Shown: piece by piece, positions 11,364 through 21,544 of the stretch
How the letters are laid out: every line of letters starts with the position of its first letter
Numbering within the stretch: the first letter of the stretch is position 1
NCBI GenBank assembly: GCA_946406115.1
Contig: OX291557.1
Coordinates: 466,501 to 530,500, forward strand
Origin: Apoda limacodes
Taxonomy: Eukaryota > Arthropoda > Insecta > Lepidoptera > Limacodidae
DNA: 64,000 nucleotides
Direction: 5' to 3'
Notes under the pieces: model-generated
Database searches by the model: none
Seen by the model: only the letters and a program-made list of their open reading frames with translations
What the model was told of the DNA's origin: nothing
Translations under genes and position numbers: made by a program

Positions 11364-11644
11364 ATTAAAAGATTTCCAAAAATCTATCCCTAAAATTTTG
11401 AAGGGAACAAATCTGGGAAAAGAAATGTTTTAATTATATTACATTGTTTATTAAATATCATTGGCAATAAAAAATAGCCAATAGCTTGGTGTACTGCTTT
11501 ACCAGCAGTCGAAACTTTTATATTCTCATCCCTAAAAAGTGTAAAACCTAGCTTTTGTATGGCTAGATGTGAATTATTCCCTAAAATTGATGCAAGAACC
11601 CGTGTCTAAAAGACCCATACACTCTGTCTCTTTTATATTTATTT
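11364..11644 (-). pseudogene. pol: Gypsy-B aspartic protease
   Basis: Near 11620-11540 on - the sequence encodes LLDTGSCIN, then after a one-base shift LGNNSHLAIQKLGF. D-T-G is the protease active site, and LGNNSHL matches the Gypsy-A protease. The frame break inside the motif inactivates it. The remaining part runs toward the RT. Confidence 0.7.
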
Positions 11645-12180
11645 TTAAAAAAGGATGTAAATTATCATTTTCATTTTTAAACAGGACCGAAGTACGAAAC
11701 GAATTGAAAAAAAAATTGACTTTGCTAAGCCATGACAACAGTCATGTGAATCTTGACTACAACGATTGTAATTTGTAGTATTTTTAAAGTAATTCTTATT
11801 AGTAGATTGATTACAATTTGGGCAATCTATCGTTCTTAAATTCTTAAGACCACATCTATAACAGACAATGTTGTTAGATGTGCATTTACTAAGTTCGTGT
11901 CCATGTACACGGCATCGAACATAAAATGATGGACGATTTTGATGAACCGCCGCAATTTCCTTTGGCGCTTCTTTATGCACCGGATTAAAACTTTGGTTCC
12001 TATAAACCGTAGGTTTATACTTAGGAAAACTAGATTCCAACTTAACCAACGATTTTTTCGCTCAAAACTCCTGTCTCCAATTTTCATGATTAATACCTTT
12101 GTTATTCGCAAAGGGCGTTTCTGAAGAACTACTAAGTTCCTTATAATCAAAATCCGAAAAAATCACTTCCCCGTTTTCTG
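11645..12180 (-). pseudogene. gag: Gypsy-B gag nucleocapsid region
   Basis: Cysteine-rich segment of the gag polyprotein. It carries RCRVHGHELSKC followed by CYRCG and DCPNC, an RNA-binding zinc-knuckle-like arrangement shared with Gypsy-A (838-1221). A frameshift separates it from the capsid frame upstream; an overlapping frame at 12150-11836 carries the adjacent part. Confidence 0.7.
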
Positions 12181-12194
12181 GCTCTTTGAAATTC

Positions 12195-12671
12195 CTATTT
12201 TTTTTCAAGAAATTGGTCGTATTTCTTGCAAATGTTAATTAAATTGTCAATCGACATAATATTTGCAGGTATCACAAAAAAGGAATAACATGGTCTAATG
12301 TTCCGAAGTAATATTTCTAACTGATCACTTTCACAAAGCGATTTCTTTAGCCTATTGAACATTTCAACCAGTATCGCAACATAAATAACGATATTTTCGT
12401 TCTCCCCTTGAGTACGTTTGTATATATAGTTCAATAATTTATAATCGTAGTCGAAACTACCGAAATCTTCAACTAATCTATTACAAAGTTCGTCCCAATT
12501 ATTTAACTTTTTTTTTATAAATCTAAACCAATGTAAAGCGTCGTCAGAAAAGAGTTCAAACGCTCTAGCTAACAGTAAATCTTTCTTTATATTCCTAGAA
12601 AGCCTAAATTCTTCTAGTTTTTGCAAAAACGACCTAGGGCATGATATCCCATTATAATTGAATCTTTTCAA
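12195..12671 (-). pseudogene. gag: Gypsy-B gag capsid region
   Basis: 158-residue open frame with the look of a Ty3/gypsy capsid: FNYNGISCPRSFLQKLEEFR near the start, WFRFIKKK, then LVEDFG and a C-terminal segment with LLRNIRPCY. The Gypsy-A equivalent near 360-830 shares the Y-DG-SCP-type opening. Capsid assembles the virus-like particle. It is a detached piece of one polyprotein, cut by stops on both sides. Confidence 0.65.
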
Positions 12672-12901
12672 TTCAAGTGCAGAGCTTCTATCACAAGAAA
12701 CTGTGATAAATTTATTTTGTTTAACGTCTGCATCTTCTAAATATTGGATATTTCTAAATTATTGAAGACTTCATTAAATTTTTGAGATACCTGGTTCATT
12801 CCAGGTAAACTACCGACTTCTGACCTATTGTCATCAGTTAAATCAGAAATTTCATGTAATTAATTAAATTCTAGTTCAGTAATCTCTAAAATCTTGTTAT
12901 T

Positions 12902-13336
12902 CTACAATTTCTCCAATTTTTGGAACTCATTTTTAACTGTAGCCAGTTCTGGACCCAAGTTTAACTCGTCCTTGATGTCAATACGTAGTAATCTAAAATG
13001 TAAATAATTTGAAAAAGCTTCCAACCGTTTAATTTTTTCCTTATTAATACCTATGTCCTCTAACTTTTGTTTTATAAAAGTTAAAGTAGCTTTAACACCT
13101 TCAATATCCTCTTTGGGATCTAAAATTGACTCGAGTATCTCATTAGCTGGTAATTTTTCAAACAACTTTAATATTTGACGCTTCAGACCTATTAATGATT
13201 CTGCTGGTTTCTCAAATCTCACTAAAGTTTCATAGATCAGCTCACTTTTGTTGAGCAAGGAATATTTAACAGTTTTTTCCATTTTTACCAATTTTATATT
13301 AAATATATATTTTTTTTTTAATTTCTTCACAGACAC
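12902..13336 (-). pseudogene. gag: Gypsy-B gag N-terminal region
   Basis: 144-residue frame, lysine-rich and probably helical (MEKTVKYSLLNKSELIYETL, then repeated charged heptad-like stretches). Its position upstream of the capsid frame and downstream of the leader makes it the N-terminal part of gag. The more plausible start is the second Met near 13280. A stop region near 12760-12900 separates it from capsid. Confidence 0.55.
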
Positions 13337-13948
13337 TCACTTCCTTTAAGGAAAATTGTAAAATATTCGTAACGAAGCTTTTACTACTTTACAGTCTCTC
13401 TATAAAAACAATATTAATATATTTGTTTTCAAGAAGTTGTACGTAATCCCACTTATGTCAAGTACTGCTCTAGACATAATCGACGAAGATAATATTGGAA
13501 ACAACAAAAATAAAATTATTATTAGTAGGGACTTTTCATTTATTAGTTTTTTTATTAATTATAACGTTGTAAAAGAACCCCTAACTTAGAACAAATATAA
13601 ATACTTAAAAGACACAGCTTTTTACTGCCTCCATTTGTTCAAAAACAAAAACAACGATGTAACGTTTTTCTCCAAAGTATTTTTTCCTGGTGGACCTATA
13701 TGAATATTAAACACTATTAATATTAGCAATTCGCTACTAATCTAACGATTAGTAAATAAATAAGGTTTTCTTACAATACAATCTTTTAATTGTTTAAACT
13801 AGAGACGAAGAATGAATGTAACGCAGTTAGCTGCATTTTTTTTGAATTTTGAAAAAAGTTATAAAATTATGTCTATTTATTTTTTTAAAAAAAACCTTCT
13901 GCGTTATGTGATCGTACACAAAACTATGAAAAATTGTATTTTTTATCC

Positions 13949-14754
13949 CGTTGGGCGCCGCTTGTGGGGACTCAATTCCCCAGGGGAAAATAAATGAAAA
14001 GAAAGGTGTAGTTCGTAAATACAATTTAATTCACTGTGTGACACGATTTTTCTAACATAAATGAGATTACGTGTTTTGAATTCCTTATTCCATTGTTGAA
14101 AACATTGTCAATTGATATGGTTGTCTAACACGTCACGTTTCTAAGTTATAGTGTCAATACTATTTACGTGTACCCTCGTAAAAAACAAAAGATCAAACGT
14201 TGTTAATTGCAGATTTCTTTTAATACTGAAGTCTGTACGACTATAAATTAAAAGTTTTAGTGGTCTTAAGATAATTCTAACAGTTTATTTGGGTAATCAT
14301 AACATTTTTTTCGAAAGTCATGAAGAAAAGTAACCACCGCAAGTGTTTAAATCATTTGTTTGTAATGAAAGAGGATTCTACTCTTCACAAGAGGCAAAGT
14401 TAATATTTCATCATTTTCTTTTGGAATATTTGGCTCATTTTTTATATTGACCACTTAAACCTCAGCTATTTTGATTCGTTGTCACTTGTCAATATATATA
14501 ACATTTTTTTTGTGTAAAATTAATAATTTAAATAAAAAATATGATATACAATTTTGATACAGTCTTTATTTATTTATAGTACATCAATTTATCATAACTT
14601 TAAAATGATACGTGTTACAAAAAATCTATTTAAGTTTTTCTGTTCAGCAGGTTTATTTTGATAAAAAATAGCCGTTTCATTAAATGTTAGAGCACAAAAA
14701 AAAAATTTGTCACACAGTGTTATAGTTCCCTATACGATCGCACTTTACAAAAAT
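13949..14754 (-). repeat. Extra U5 plus partial PBS of Gypsy-B
   Basis: 13963-14031 and 14720-14754 together match the first 105 bp of the LTR on + (14873-14977), that is the U5 end of the - strand LTR. Just outside it is CGTTGGGCGCC (13949-13959), the inner part of the tRNA-Lys primer-binding site. So the leader holds a second U5-PBS junction, about 0.9 kb from the first, later split by a DNA transposon. Confidence 0.8.
14032..14719. mobile_element. CACTG-ended non-autonomous DNA transposon
   Basis: Ends CACTGTGTGACA (14032-14043) and TGTCACACAGTG (14708-14719) are perfect inverted 12-mers, with weaker similarity continuing to about 40 bp (CTAACAT then AATGA on both). TT flanks both sides, and the LTR without the insertion (14930-14950) shows a single TT there, so a 2-bp target duplication is supported. 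CACTR tips and 2-3 bp duplications are typical of the CACTA/EnSpm superfamily. No transposase frame; 688 bp. Confidence 0.75.
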
Positions 14755-14794
14755 TAAATAGACATAATTTTATAACTTTTTTCAAAATTCAAAA

Positions 14795-14870
14795 ACCCGG
14801 CTAGCTCAGTCGGTAGAGCATGAGACTCTTAATCTCAGGGTCGCCTGTTCGGGCCCCACGTTGGGCGCCA
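14795..14870 (+). tRNA. tRNA-Lys(CTT) copy with CCA at Gypsy-B PBS
   Basis: 76 nt that follow tRNA-Lys numbering exactly: anticodon stem TGAGA/TCTCA, loop CTCTTAA with anticodon CTT at 14828-14830, discriminator at 14867 and CCA at 14868-14870. CCA is not encoded in eukaryotic tRNA genes, so this is a copy of mature tRNA, on - the extended primer-binding site (TGGCGCCCAACGTGGGGC) two bases from the LTR. The T-arm 5' strand reads GCCTG and does not pair with CCCAC. Position 58, normally the methylated A, is G (14852). Position 1 is A. It is not expected to be a working tRNA gene. Confidence 0.85.
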
Positions 14871-14872
14871 CT

Positions 14873-15701
14873 TGTGAAAACTCAATTGCCCAGGGGAAGA
14901 TAAATGAAAAGATAGGTGTAGTTCGTAAATACAATTTAATTATAGTTCCCTATACGATCGCACTTTACAAAAATTAATTAATTTCAATCCCTATTATGCC
15001 ATACACAATTTTACTTCTTCGTTTCGGAAATTATTCATTTTGCCGTCTTTTCTTATTTTGACGGCCGTATTACAATTTTTACCCCAGTCGACTCTATTAT
15101 CGCCAAAGTTGGCAAATCGTGGTACGACGTGATTAATCCAATGGTTTACGACAATCTATGTCAACTCCATATATTTCCCGAATTTTCAAGATATGGAAAA
15201 GGGAATACGATAAAGGCAAAAAGGCCCAATCCACAAAAAATCAAGGTCTTCATAGACCCTACTAATAAAACAGAATTATGGTACCTTCTGTGTGATTTAT
15301 GGGGTAACTCACAAACCGTCGATAGATAATCCAGGAAATCAAACCTCCTTATGTGCTTTCCTTTTGATCGAATCTATTCCCAAGCACAGGTTCTTATATA
15401 TGGTCCACGCCGATAAGATTGCACCAGGTAAAATAATAAATTATCTGAATCTATTTAAAATTTAAAATTTCTATTTTTTATATCTTACTTTGAGAAAATC
15501 CCAACCAGACTGACTTCGAATATTTTTCGATCTGTCATCTTTTTAAAAATCAGATTTAAAAGAATGTTGACGTAAATGAGTAAGGCATTCCATGCCTGTA
15601 TGGATATAGAATTTTACAACGATTTTGACATAACACGCAAAAGGGTAATTTAAAGCTAATTACACACTACATATACAAAATAAAATACTTCCTTCGCTAC
15701 A
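14873..15701 (-). repeat. Gypsy-B 5' LTR, intact
   Basis: 829 bp, TG at the start and CA at the end on +, matching the split LTR at 2562-7269. Flanked on the outside by ATGG (15702-15705). Promoter and polyadenylation signals should lie here on -, but I cannot pin a TATA box. A + strand frame of 66 codons (15129-15329), antisense to the element, is open here and closed by a stop in the other LTR. Confidence 0.88.
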
Positions 15702-15705
15702 ATGG

Positions 15706-16300
15706 GTTAAGCGTGAATCGTTACGATAACATTTAGTGTTCCGTAGCGAACGGAACAAAAATGTCTTCTATCGGATCAATTGAATTACCTGTCGAATTCA
15801 ATGGAATTCGAAAGCTTTTAACTTTCTATGTTATACCAGAAGGTAAACTATCTCTCCTATTTGGTGTTGACTTCTGGACAGCTTTTCAAATTGTGCCTTC
15901 TTGCATAAACTCTAACTTAGTGCATTTGGATACTGAATGTCCTTTTGTAGCGAACGTATCTTCTGATGCCAAACTTTCTCAGTATGATGAGTTGAGTGAG
16001 GTTCAAAAGATTACCGTGGATGCAATCATAGATCGATTCCAAAAAATATCTGATGAATGTCGACCCCTTGGTAGGACTCAACTTATCGAGCATTGTATTG
16101 ATACTGGCGATAGTCCTCCAGTTCAACAAAAATGCTATTAACTATCTCCTGAAAATTAAAGCTCTTATTGTTGAGATTGATAAGATGCTACAACTTGGTG
16201 TCATCGAGCCTGGTGAAAGTCCATGGCGTAGCCCAGTGATTATCACTCCTAAGAAAGATGGTCAGTGGAGGTTCTGTATCGATAGTCGAAACTAAGCTCT
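15706..16300 (+). pseudogene. pol: Gypsy-A protease 3' part and RT start
   Basis: After the ATGG duplication the protease frame resumes with one TAG stop near 15735. It then reads MSSIGSIELPVEF at 15761 and FYVIPEGKLSLLFGVDF, the usual protease C-terminal half (LLFGVDF takes the place of the ILGxDF motif). The RT lead-in HCIDTGDSPPVQQK follows near 16090. A frameshift near 16140 leads to 16053-16295 with GVIEPGESPWRSPVIITPKKDGQWRF in pieces, the first RT motif. Confidence 0.75.
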
Positions 16301-17320
16301 GTGACAGTCAAAGATGCTTATAATCCACCTTTGATTTCTGAGATTCTAGACAGTCTTCGGGATGCTAAATATCTATCTTCTGTTGATATTGCGAAGGCCT
16401 ACTGAAATGTTCCTTTGAGAAAAGAGGACAAAATCAAGACTTATTTTCAAGTTCCGGGTAGAAACAGCTTCGTTTTTAACGTAATGCCATTTGGTATGGT
16501 AAATTCTGGTGCTACCCAACAGCGTCTTATGGATCTTCTCTTCTATAGCGATCCAGAACTTCAAAACAAGGTGTTCGCGTATTGTGATGACGTAATTCTC
16601 GTAATAGACAATTTTGATGACCATATTCGTCTACTTAACAGAGTATGTGACAAAATTGTGTCGGCCAACATCACAGTAAACTTTAAAAAGTCTTGTTTCT
16701 TTCGTAAACAGCTTAAATACTTGGGTTACATAGTCGACAAACACGGTCTACATACTGATTCCGAAAAAATCGATTCTATTCTAAAAATCCAATCCCCAAA
16801 GTCTGAAAAGGATTTTAAAAAAATCCTTGGTACTGCTAGCTGGTACAGGAGGTTCATACCGAACTTTAGTTCTATTGCTGCTCCTTTAAATAAGCTAACT
16901 TCTACTAAAAAAGGAACGCCTAAATTCTCTTGGAATGACGAGGCAGACAAAGCTTTTAAAACTTTAAAAGAACTCCTTATTTCGTCACCTATTCTCTCTT
17001 GTCCTGACTTTTCTAAGCCGTTCGCTGTACACTGCGACACGTCAAGTCATGGGATTGGTGCAATGTTGACACAAGAATTTGATGGTGTTGAAAAACCAAT
17101 CGCTTTCATGAGTAAATCACTCACTGCTCCTCAGAAAAATTACTCAACAACGGAACGTGAGTTACTTAGTGTAATTACTGCTCTAAAACACTGGTCTTAC
17201 TACTTGGACAGTGGCCAAAAGTTCAAAGTTTACAAAATCATCAAAATCTTTTTATTCAAATGGGTTACTAAGAACACTTTCGAATCGTCAAGTCACAAAA
17301 TTACAAACGAAACATAATAT
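16301..17320 (+). pseudogene. pol: Gypsy-A reverse transcriptase and RNase H
   Basis: RT palm: SVDIAKAY near 16380 followed by a TGA where tryptophan is usual. Then in the long frame from 16415: VMPFGMVNSGATQQRLMD and YCDD at residues 56-59, the catalytic aspartates. LGYIVDKHGL and the connection domain (SWYRRFIPNF) follow, then RNase H (HCDTSSHGIGAMLTQ, then MSKSLTAPQKNYSTTERE). The frame shifts near 17230 and homology ends near 17320, before integrase. Confidence 0.82.
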
Positions 17321-17558
17321 TATAGTGTATCAACTAATAAATACATGTTTTGTATTGAAACACTCAATAAACAAGATTTACAATGTTAATAGTTTGAATA
17401 AAAAATATACCAATATTCAAATCGCTTCGCTCAACCATATTTTTGGGAACGTAGTGAACCGACACTTTGAGAGAGCATGACACACTCATAAAACTTCGAT
17501 TGTACTATATTCGTATAACATATAATTTTACACAGCAGACGTACATATACATATATAC

Positions 17559-17603
<45 letters not shown>

Positions 17604-17829
17604 CATTTTACAATTAAATTTTTTTAGGTCCTATCTGATTCAATCCTAATTCGGCCGCCCGATAGCGAACACGAGCGGGTGCTACACACAAACACGCACA
17701 TATACATATATGCACACACACATTCAAACAGACGTCGCACACCCGAAAGTGGCCCAGTCCCTATAAAACAGCCCAGCAACAAATGCACATCATTTAAACT
17801 ACCATCACCTCGGAAACTAGCCTAAGTGG
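17321..17829. other. Unassigned stretch with microsatellite
   Basis: No recognisable gene. It holds the CATA/TA microsatellite at 17542-17600 and a stretch rich in CACACA/ACACGC. The part next to the LINE may be that LINE's 3' UTR. Confidence 0.5.
17542..17600. repeat. Microsatellite, CATA then TA
   Basis: CATACATA-type repeats pass into about 15 TA units. Confidence 0.9.
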
Positions 17830-18515
17830 AGAAGAAGTGACAAGAAACTCCCGGATTTACCAATCAGTCATGCAGGAACCAAGCCATCAAGTATACAATA
17901 TCTATCCAAATATGTATATACACACATACACGTACGTAATCGTGCGCCACGCCCCCACACATCCAGAACCCCACCAAAGCCAGGCAAACAAAGGCGGATT
18001 GCACATGGCATCCCCTGGTAGCTCGCCACCAACCACTATAAAGTAAACAATATAGACATAACATCGTTACTAACTTTGGTCTTTAGAGTGCTCCTTTAAC
18101 TTATCAAACGTAAATTATTTAAGTTTGAATAGAAATCCTAACATTAATTTTGTAATATTCATCTACATTATAATATGCTTTCTTACATAGCAGATGTTTA
18201 ATATAAAATTTAAACTGTTTGTCACCTAAGTTAAGAATTTCATCATTTGACTTATTATAAAATTTTATACAACTTCCCATAAATGATTTGTTGGCTTGAG
18301 TAAGCCTAAACTTTGGCATAGCAAATTTATTTTTATTTCTCGTATTTAAGTTGTGCTTATCACTGTTCCTCGGAAATTGGGATATATTTTTGCGGACCAA
18401 CATAATATTTTTCTACATATATTGACACGGTACCGTTAGAATTTTTATTTCTTTAAAAACATCCCTGAGAGAATCTCGGCTACCTATTTCATAAATGCTT
18501 CGTACTGCCCTACAG
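17830..18515 (-). mobile_element. LINE 3' fragment
   Basis: C-terminal end of a LINE RT on - (18515-18119): RAVRSIYE, GSRDSLRDVFKEI, then after a stop LVRKNISQFPRNSDKHNLNTRNKNK. The same text, barely changed, ends the LINE at 40033-43930, so the two belong to one family. Translation ends with YYNVDEYYK. Downstream on - (17862-17838) is the 3'-UTR motif GAGTTTCTTG followed by TTCTTCTC, seen in two other LINE ends. Truncated at the 5' side near 18515. Confidence 0.8.
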
Positions 18516-21100
18516 ACCACTCATCGTTGTTATGGTTTTTAAAACTAGACAATCCTACCGGTCGATTAGCTCGCTGGTGTATTAGGTTGTCGGCATTCAA
18601 CTTTGAGATTTGCCACAAAAATGCATGCCCGGAGATCGGAAGCTTAAAACTTAACTCGTTAGTGGCTTCAAGTTACATCGGCTGAGCTCACAGACGATTT
18701 GAACGTCTCTCGCCTAACGTTTCGATCAGTTTGATTGGGTCAAATACGAATGTGAGTTCAGTGCCGAGAGACTTGAACGATGACAACAGATTACACAGTG
18801 TAGAAGGGTAAAGGTCCTTGCCCCGAGCTGTCTGTCAGAGTCCAAAAACTGTGAAAGAAGGCAATTGTTGTTTTATTTAAATTGACACGTAAAACGTTGT
18901 CAAGTTGCGGGGAGTCGGACGCTGATTACGCGAAGGCGACAGTGATACTTTACCTACGCGACTGGTAACAACTCATGGAATCATATTTGGTTCGCGACTA
19001 AATTCCTGAAAAGCTGCGATATTGAATATTACATAAATAATTTAACTCAAACTTATTCTATCGTTAATCGATCAAATAAACTATAAACTATAATTCTTCG
19101 TACTTGAACTGATAGTATACCTATAAATTTAACCCGTTTATGAATCCTTGATCATGTATGGTGTGGACGCCGGCTTGAAAACTGAAATATATCATTTATA
19201 ATCTACGACTGAAGTTACATGGATGCAGTGGGGCTTATTGCGTCTTGCTCTTCGGAGTGTGTTAAGCATGGGGCGTGCTCTCTTGGTGAATTTCATGGCT
19301 TTTTCCTTGTACATAATAACTAGAACCTACACAAATGGTTCAGTGGGGTTTATTGCGTCCTGCTCTTCGGAGTGTGCTTAACACGAGGCGTGCTCTCTTG
19401 ACAATGTCATGGCTGTGGCTGTGCAAACGGATGTCACACTCTTTGGCCTAAGGCTGAGTGTTTGTGCTATGCACGCACAAGGATTTTTTCCTGAAACTAC
19501 ATATTTCGACTTCGGTATTTAGCTTCGGCTGCAACGATAATTTAATGGTTATACCATTTATGATTTCACACCTCTACTCCTTCGGGGGTTGTGCGTTAAG
19601 TTAGCCTCGGTATGGACACGTACCGTGGGAAGCGCTGGGTGGAGCTTCGCGCCTTTTTATTATTTTAGAAAAATAAAAAGCGCATAGGGGTAGAGTATAC
19701 TTTTTTCATTACTAGAACGGTGTTTCAGTCTTTCTCTTTAAGAACCTGCGGTCTACGTTACACAATTAGGTCCTACCACTTAGACGATCACATAGCCAAT
19801 CCTTCAAAACCCTTATACTTCAATTTTCAAGTTTCGTGTTCATATTGTCTTATAATCTTCTATGTCCATACTGGTTAGTTAGGTAGGTACGTTAAGGGTA
19901 GGTAGTATTATCTGTTCTTTGGGGGGTTAGTTACATCATTACAAAGCATTGCTAATTAAGCAAGTTTTTTTTTTGAGGAATACGTATTCACGTAAAAATG
20001 AAAACGATTCGGTCTTGACCTTTGGTTTGTTTGTAAACAAGGGTCAGCTGTCGATATGACAACTGTTAAGTCAAATTTTCCTTTTCGGCGACTCGTAAGC
20101 CGTAATAAGGTTGACTTTCCTGTCAATCATTTTACATATCTATTGTAGAATGTTCAGTGACATAAGATACTACTACTATTTAATTCTTATGTCAAATTGA
20201 ACATAGTCTGCAAGCTGAAGTTTTGAACTTTAGAACTACTGAATCTTGTTGCTAATACAGAGGCTACTCGTCACTCTGTCTGTAAATATTTAAATAGTGT
20301 CTTTGAAACTTAACAAAGAGACTAGTTCTAATTTAAATATTTTAGGTTCACTTGTTGGACTGGCGATTGTAGCTCAGCACCAACGTACGTAAGGGTCTGA
20401 AAGTTTATGATGAGACTTTCAGACAAATTAAAAGCGAACTTTGAAAGGATTTTGAATGTTGCTGTTAGGATGAATGAAAGTGAGTCAAACCAGAAGTTGT
20501 ATATACTCATCTGTCATCATTTATCTTAAAAGAAAAATGACTTCAGGAGAAAAAATTTCAACGAGACTTGGTCTCATGGAAAACACGGGAGGGGCTCTAT
20601 AACGGAACGACCTTTTCCGGTGGTCCATCTCCGGTAAAGGAAACAGTGGAAGTCTCCAGGCATCCATTCTTAGGTCCATTACCGATGTCGTATTTGTTTG
20701 AATATCGAGATCAAAAGAGTCTGGATATCGTTTGACATTAGCTTTGACAATAATTCTTAGCGTTTTTTCTTTGCTCTCGATAGTCGCAGAAAAAATATTC
20801 TTGATTTTTAGCTAAACGTGAATATTTCCAGCTATCTACTAAGCTGCGACTATTTGTATAATACCACTGCTACTTCTTCTTACCAGTAAAAAAACCGAAG
20901 TGTGGTTAGTACGACGGTTTTTATCTCTTACCGTGGGGTTTTCATCCGCTATCCTCGGATACCAACCCTAATCGTCGCGTCTACGGCGACGGCCAGCGTG
21001 CTGCAGCGGAGACCTACGTGCAAGACTCCTGATCGGGCTATAGGCCGAAGCATCTTTATTGTAATTCGATCCCTAATAAACTATTTAAAATATACACTTT
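18516..21100. other. Unassigned 2.6-kb stretch
   Basis: No recognisable coding sequence on either strand; short frames (for example 20328-20510) have no features. It contains the two-copy repeat at 19226-19416, some GC-richer patches near 18660-18960 and 20900-21060, and TTCCGGTGGTCC/TCTCCGG near 20620. It may be unique sequence or an eroded non-coding TE. Confidence 0.5.
19226..19416. repeat. Two-copy tandem repeat, period 115 bp
   Basis: CAGTGGGGCTTATTGCGTC (19226) recurs as CAGTGGGGTTTATTGCGTC (19341), both followed by TGCTCTTCGGAGTGTG and GGCGTGCTCTCTTG and ending in TCATGGCT. The matching core is about 75 bp. Confidence 0.85.
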
Positions 21101-21320
21101 TTTTTTTTTTTTTTTTTATACCACTAAGCTTGCGGCCCGCCTGATGGTAAGCGGTCACCGTAGCCTATGGACGCTTGCAACACCAGGGGTATCACTTGCG
21201 CGTTGCCGACCCTTCAGAAATCTAATAACTTCTTTCTTGAAGAACTCCATACTGTAGTCCTTGCAGAAAACCTTGGCAGGGAGCTCATTCCACAACTTAA
21301 GCGTTCGCGGGAGGAAGTTT
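21101..21320 (-). mobile_element. LINE 3' end, family of 33.7-35.7 kb
   Basis: Reverse complement of 35450-35672: poly(T) at 21101-21118 (poly(A) on -), then the 3' end with the C-terminal coding end (frame LKLWNELPAKVF on -, slightly altered). Cut at the 5' side near 21320, where the match to the family stops. A classic 5'-truncated insertion. Confidence 0.85.
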
Positions 21321-21544
21321 GCAGGCTTGCGTCCCTAAGTCATTCTGTCTAGTTAGGTAGTCTATACCATTGTAAAATTATATATGATTTATTATTTTAC
21401 CGTTATAAAATAATTTAGCTAAGTAGCAACCAAACAAGTAGTTAATTTATTTATTTTCTTAGTCTTTTTGTAATTCAATTTAAAATACTGTAATGTGTAT
21501 ATCTAACCTTCTTCTTAACCGTATTCTACTTACGCACTGGTATC
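21321..21544. other. Short unassigned AT-rich spacer
   Basis: Nothing recognisable between two LINE fragments. Confidence 0.5.

Larger units (their letters stand above)
13839..14795. repeat. 41-bp perfect inverted repeat in Gypsy-B leader
   Basis: 13839-13879 and 14755-14795 are exact reverse complements over 41 bp. The right arm abuts the tRNA-Lys copy. Between the arms lie 70 bp of leader, a PBS remnant, a U5 fragment and a DNA transposon. The arrangement is not part of a normal LTR retrotransposon leader and suggests template switching during reverse transcription. Confidence 0.85.
2562..15701 (-). mobile_element. Gypsy-B: Ty3/gypsy element with both LTRs
   Basis: A complete - strand LTR retrotransposon nested in the protease of Gypsy-A. 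5' LTR 14873-15701, primer-binding site and tRNA-Lys copy 14795-14870, gag 11645-13336, protease about 11400-11640, RT and RNase H about 9990-11363, integrase 8709-9854, polypurine tract 7270-7290, 3' LTR 2562-7269. LTRs start TG and end CA, and ATGG flanks both ends (2558-2561, 15702-15705). Gag-pol has frameshifts and stops, so it is not functional. The LTRs differ at roughly a dozen visible positions, implying a moderate age. It carries later insertions: a LINE in the 3' LTR and a CACTG-ended transposon in the leader. Confidence 0.9.
1..17320 (+). mobile_element. Gypsy-A: old, interrupted Ty3/gypsy element
   Basis: Remains of a + strand Ty3/gypsy retrotransposon. In order: gag (1-1340), a protease split between 2285-2557 and 15706 onward, RT and RNase H (to about 17320). 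Two later insertions separate the parts: the palindrome at 1341-2281 and Gypsy-B at 2562-15701. The two protease halves stay in the same frame across the Gypsy-B insertion, which shows they were once contiguous. The integrase and both LTRs are not seen: the 5' end lies outside the window and the 3' end breaks off in RNase H. Several stops and frameshifts make it inactive. Confidence 0.85.

Noticed and set aside
13812..14024. Frames in the Gypsy-B leader
   Set aside because: They lie across the duplicated U5 and inverted leader and are chance frames.
14795..14870. A functional tRNA-Lys gene
   Set aside because: It carries CCA, adjoins an LTR at the exact PBS position, and has a broken T-stem and G at position 58; it is better read as reverse-transcribed primer.
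15129..15329. Captured host gene in the LTR
   Set aside because: Only 66 codons, no motif, and closed by a stop in the second LTR; listed as a low-interest finding, not as a feature.
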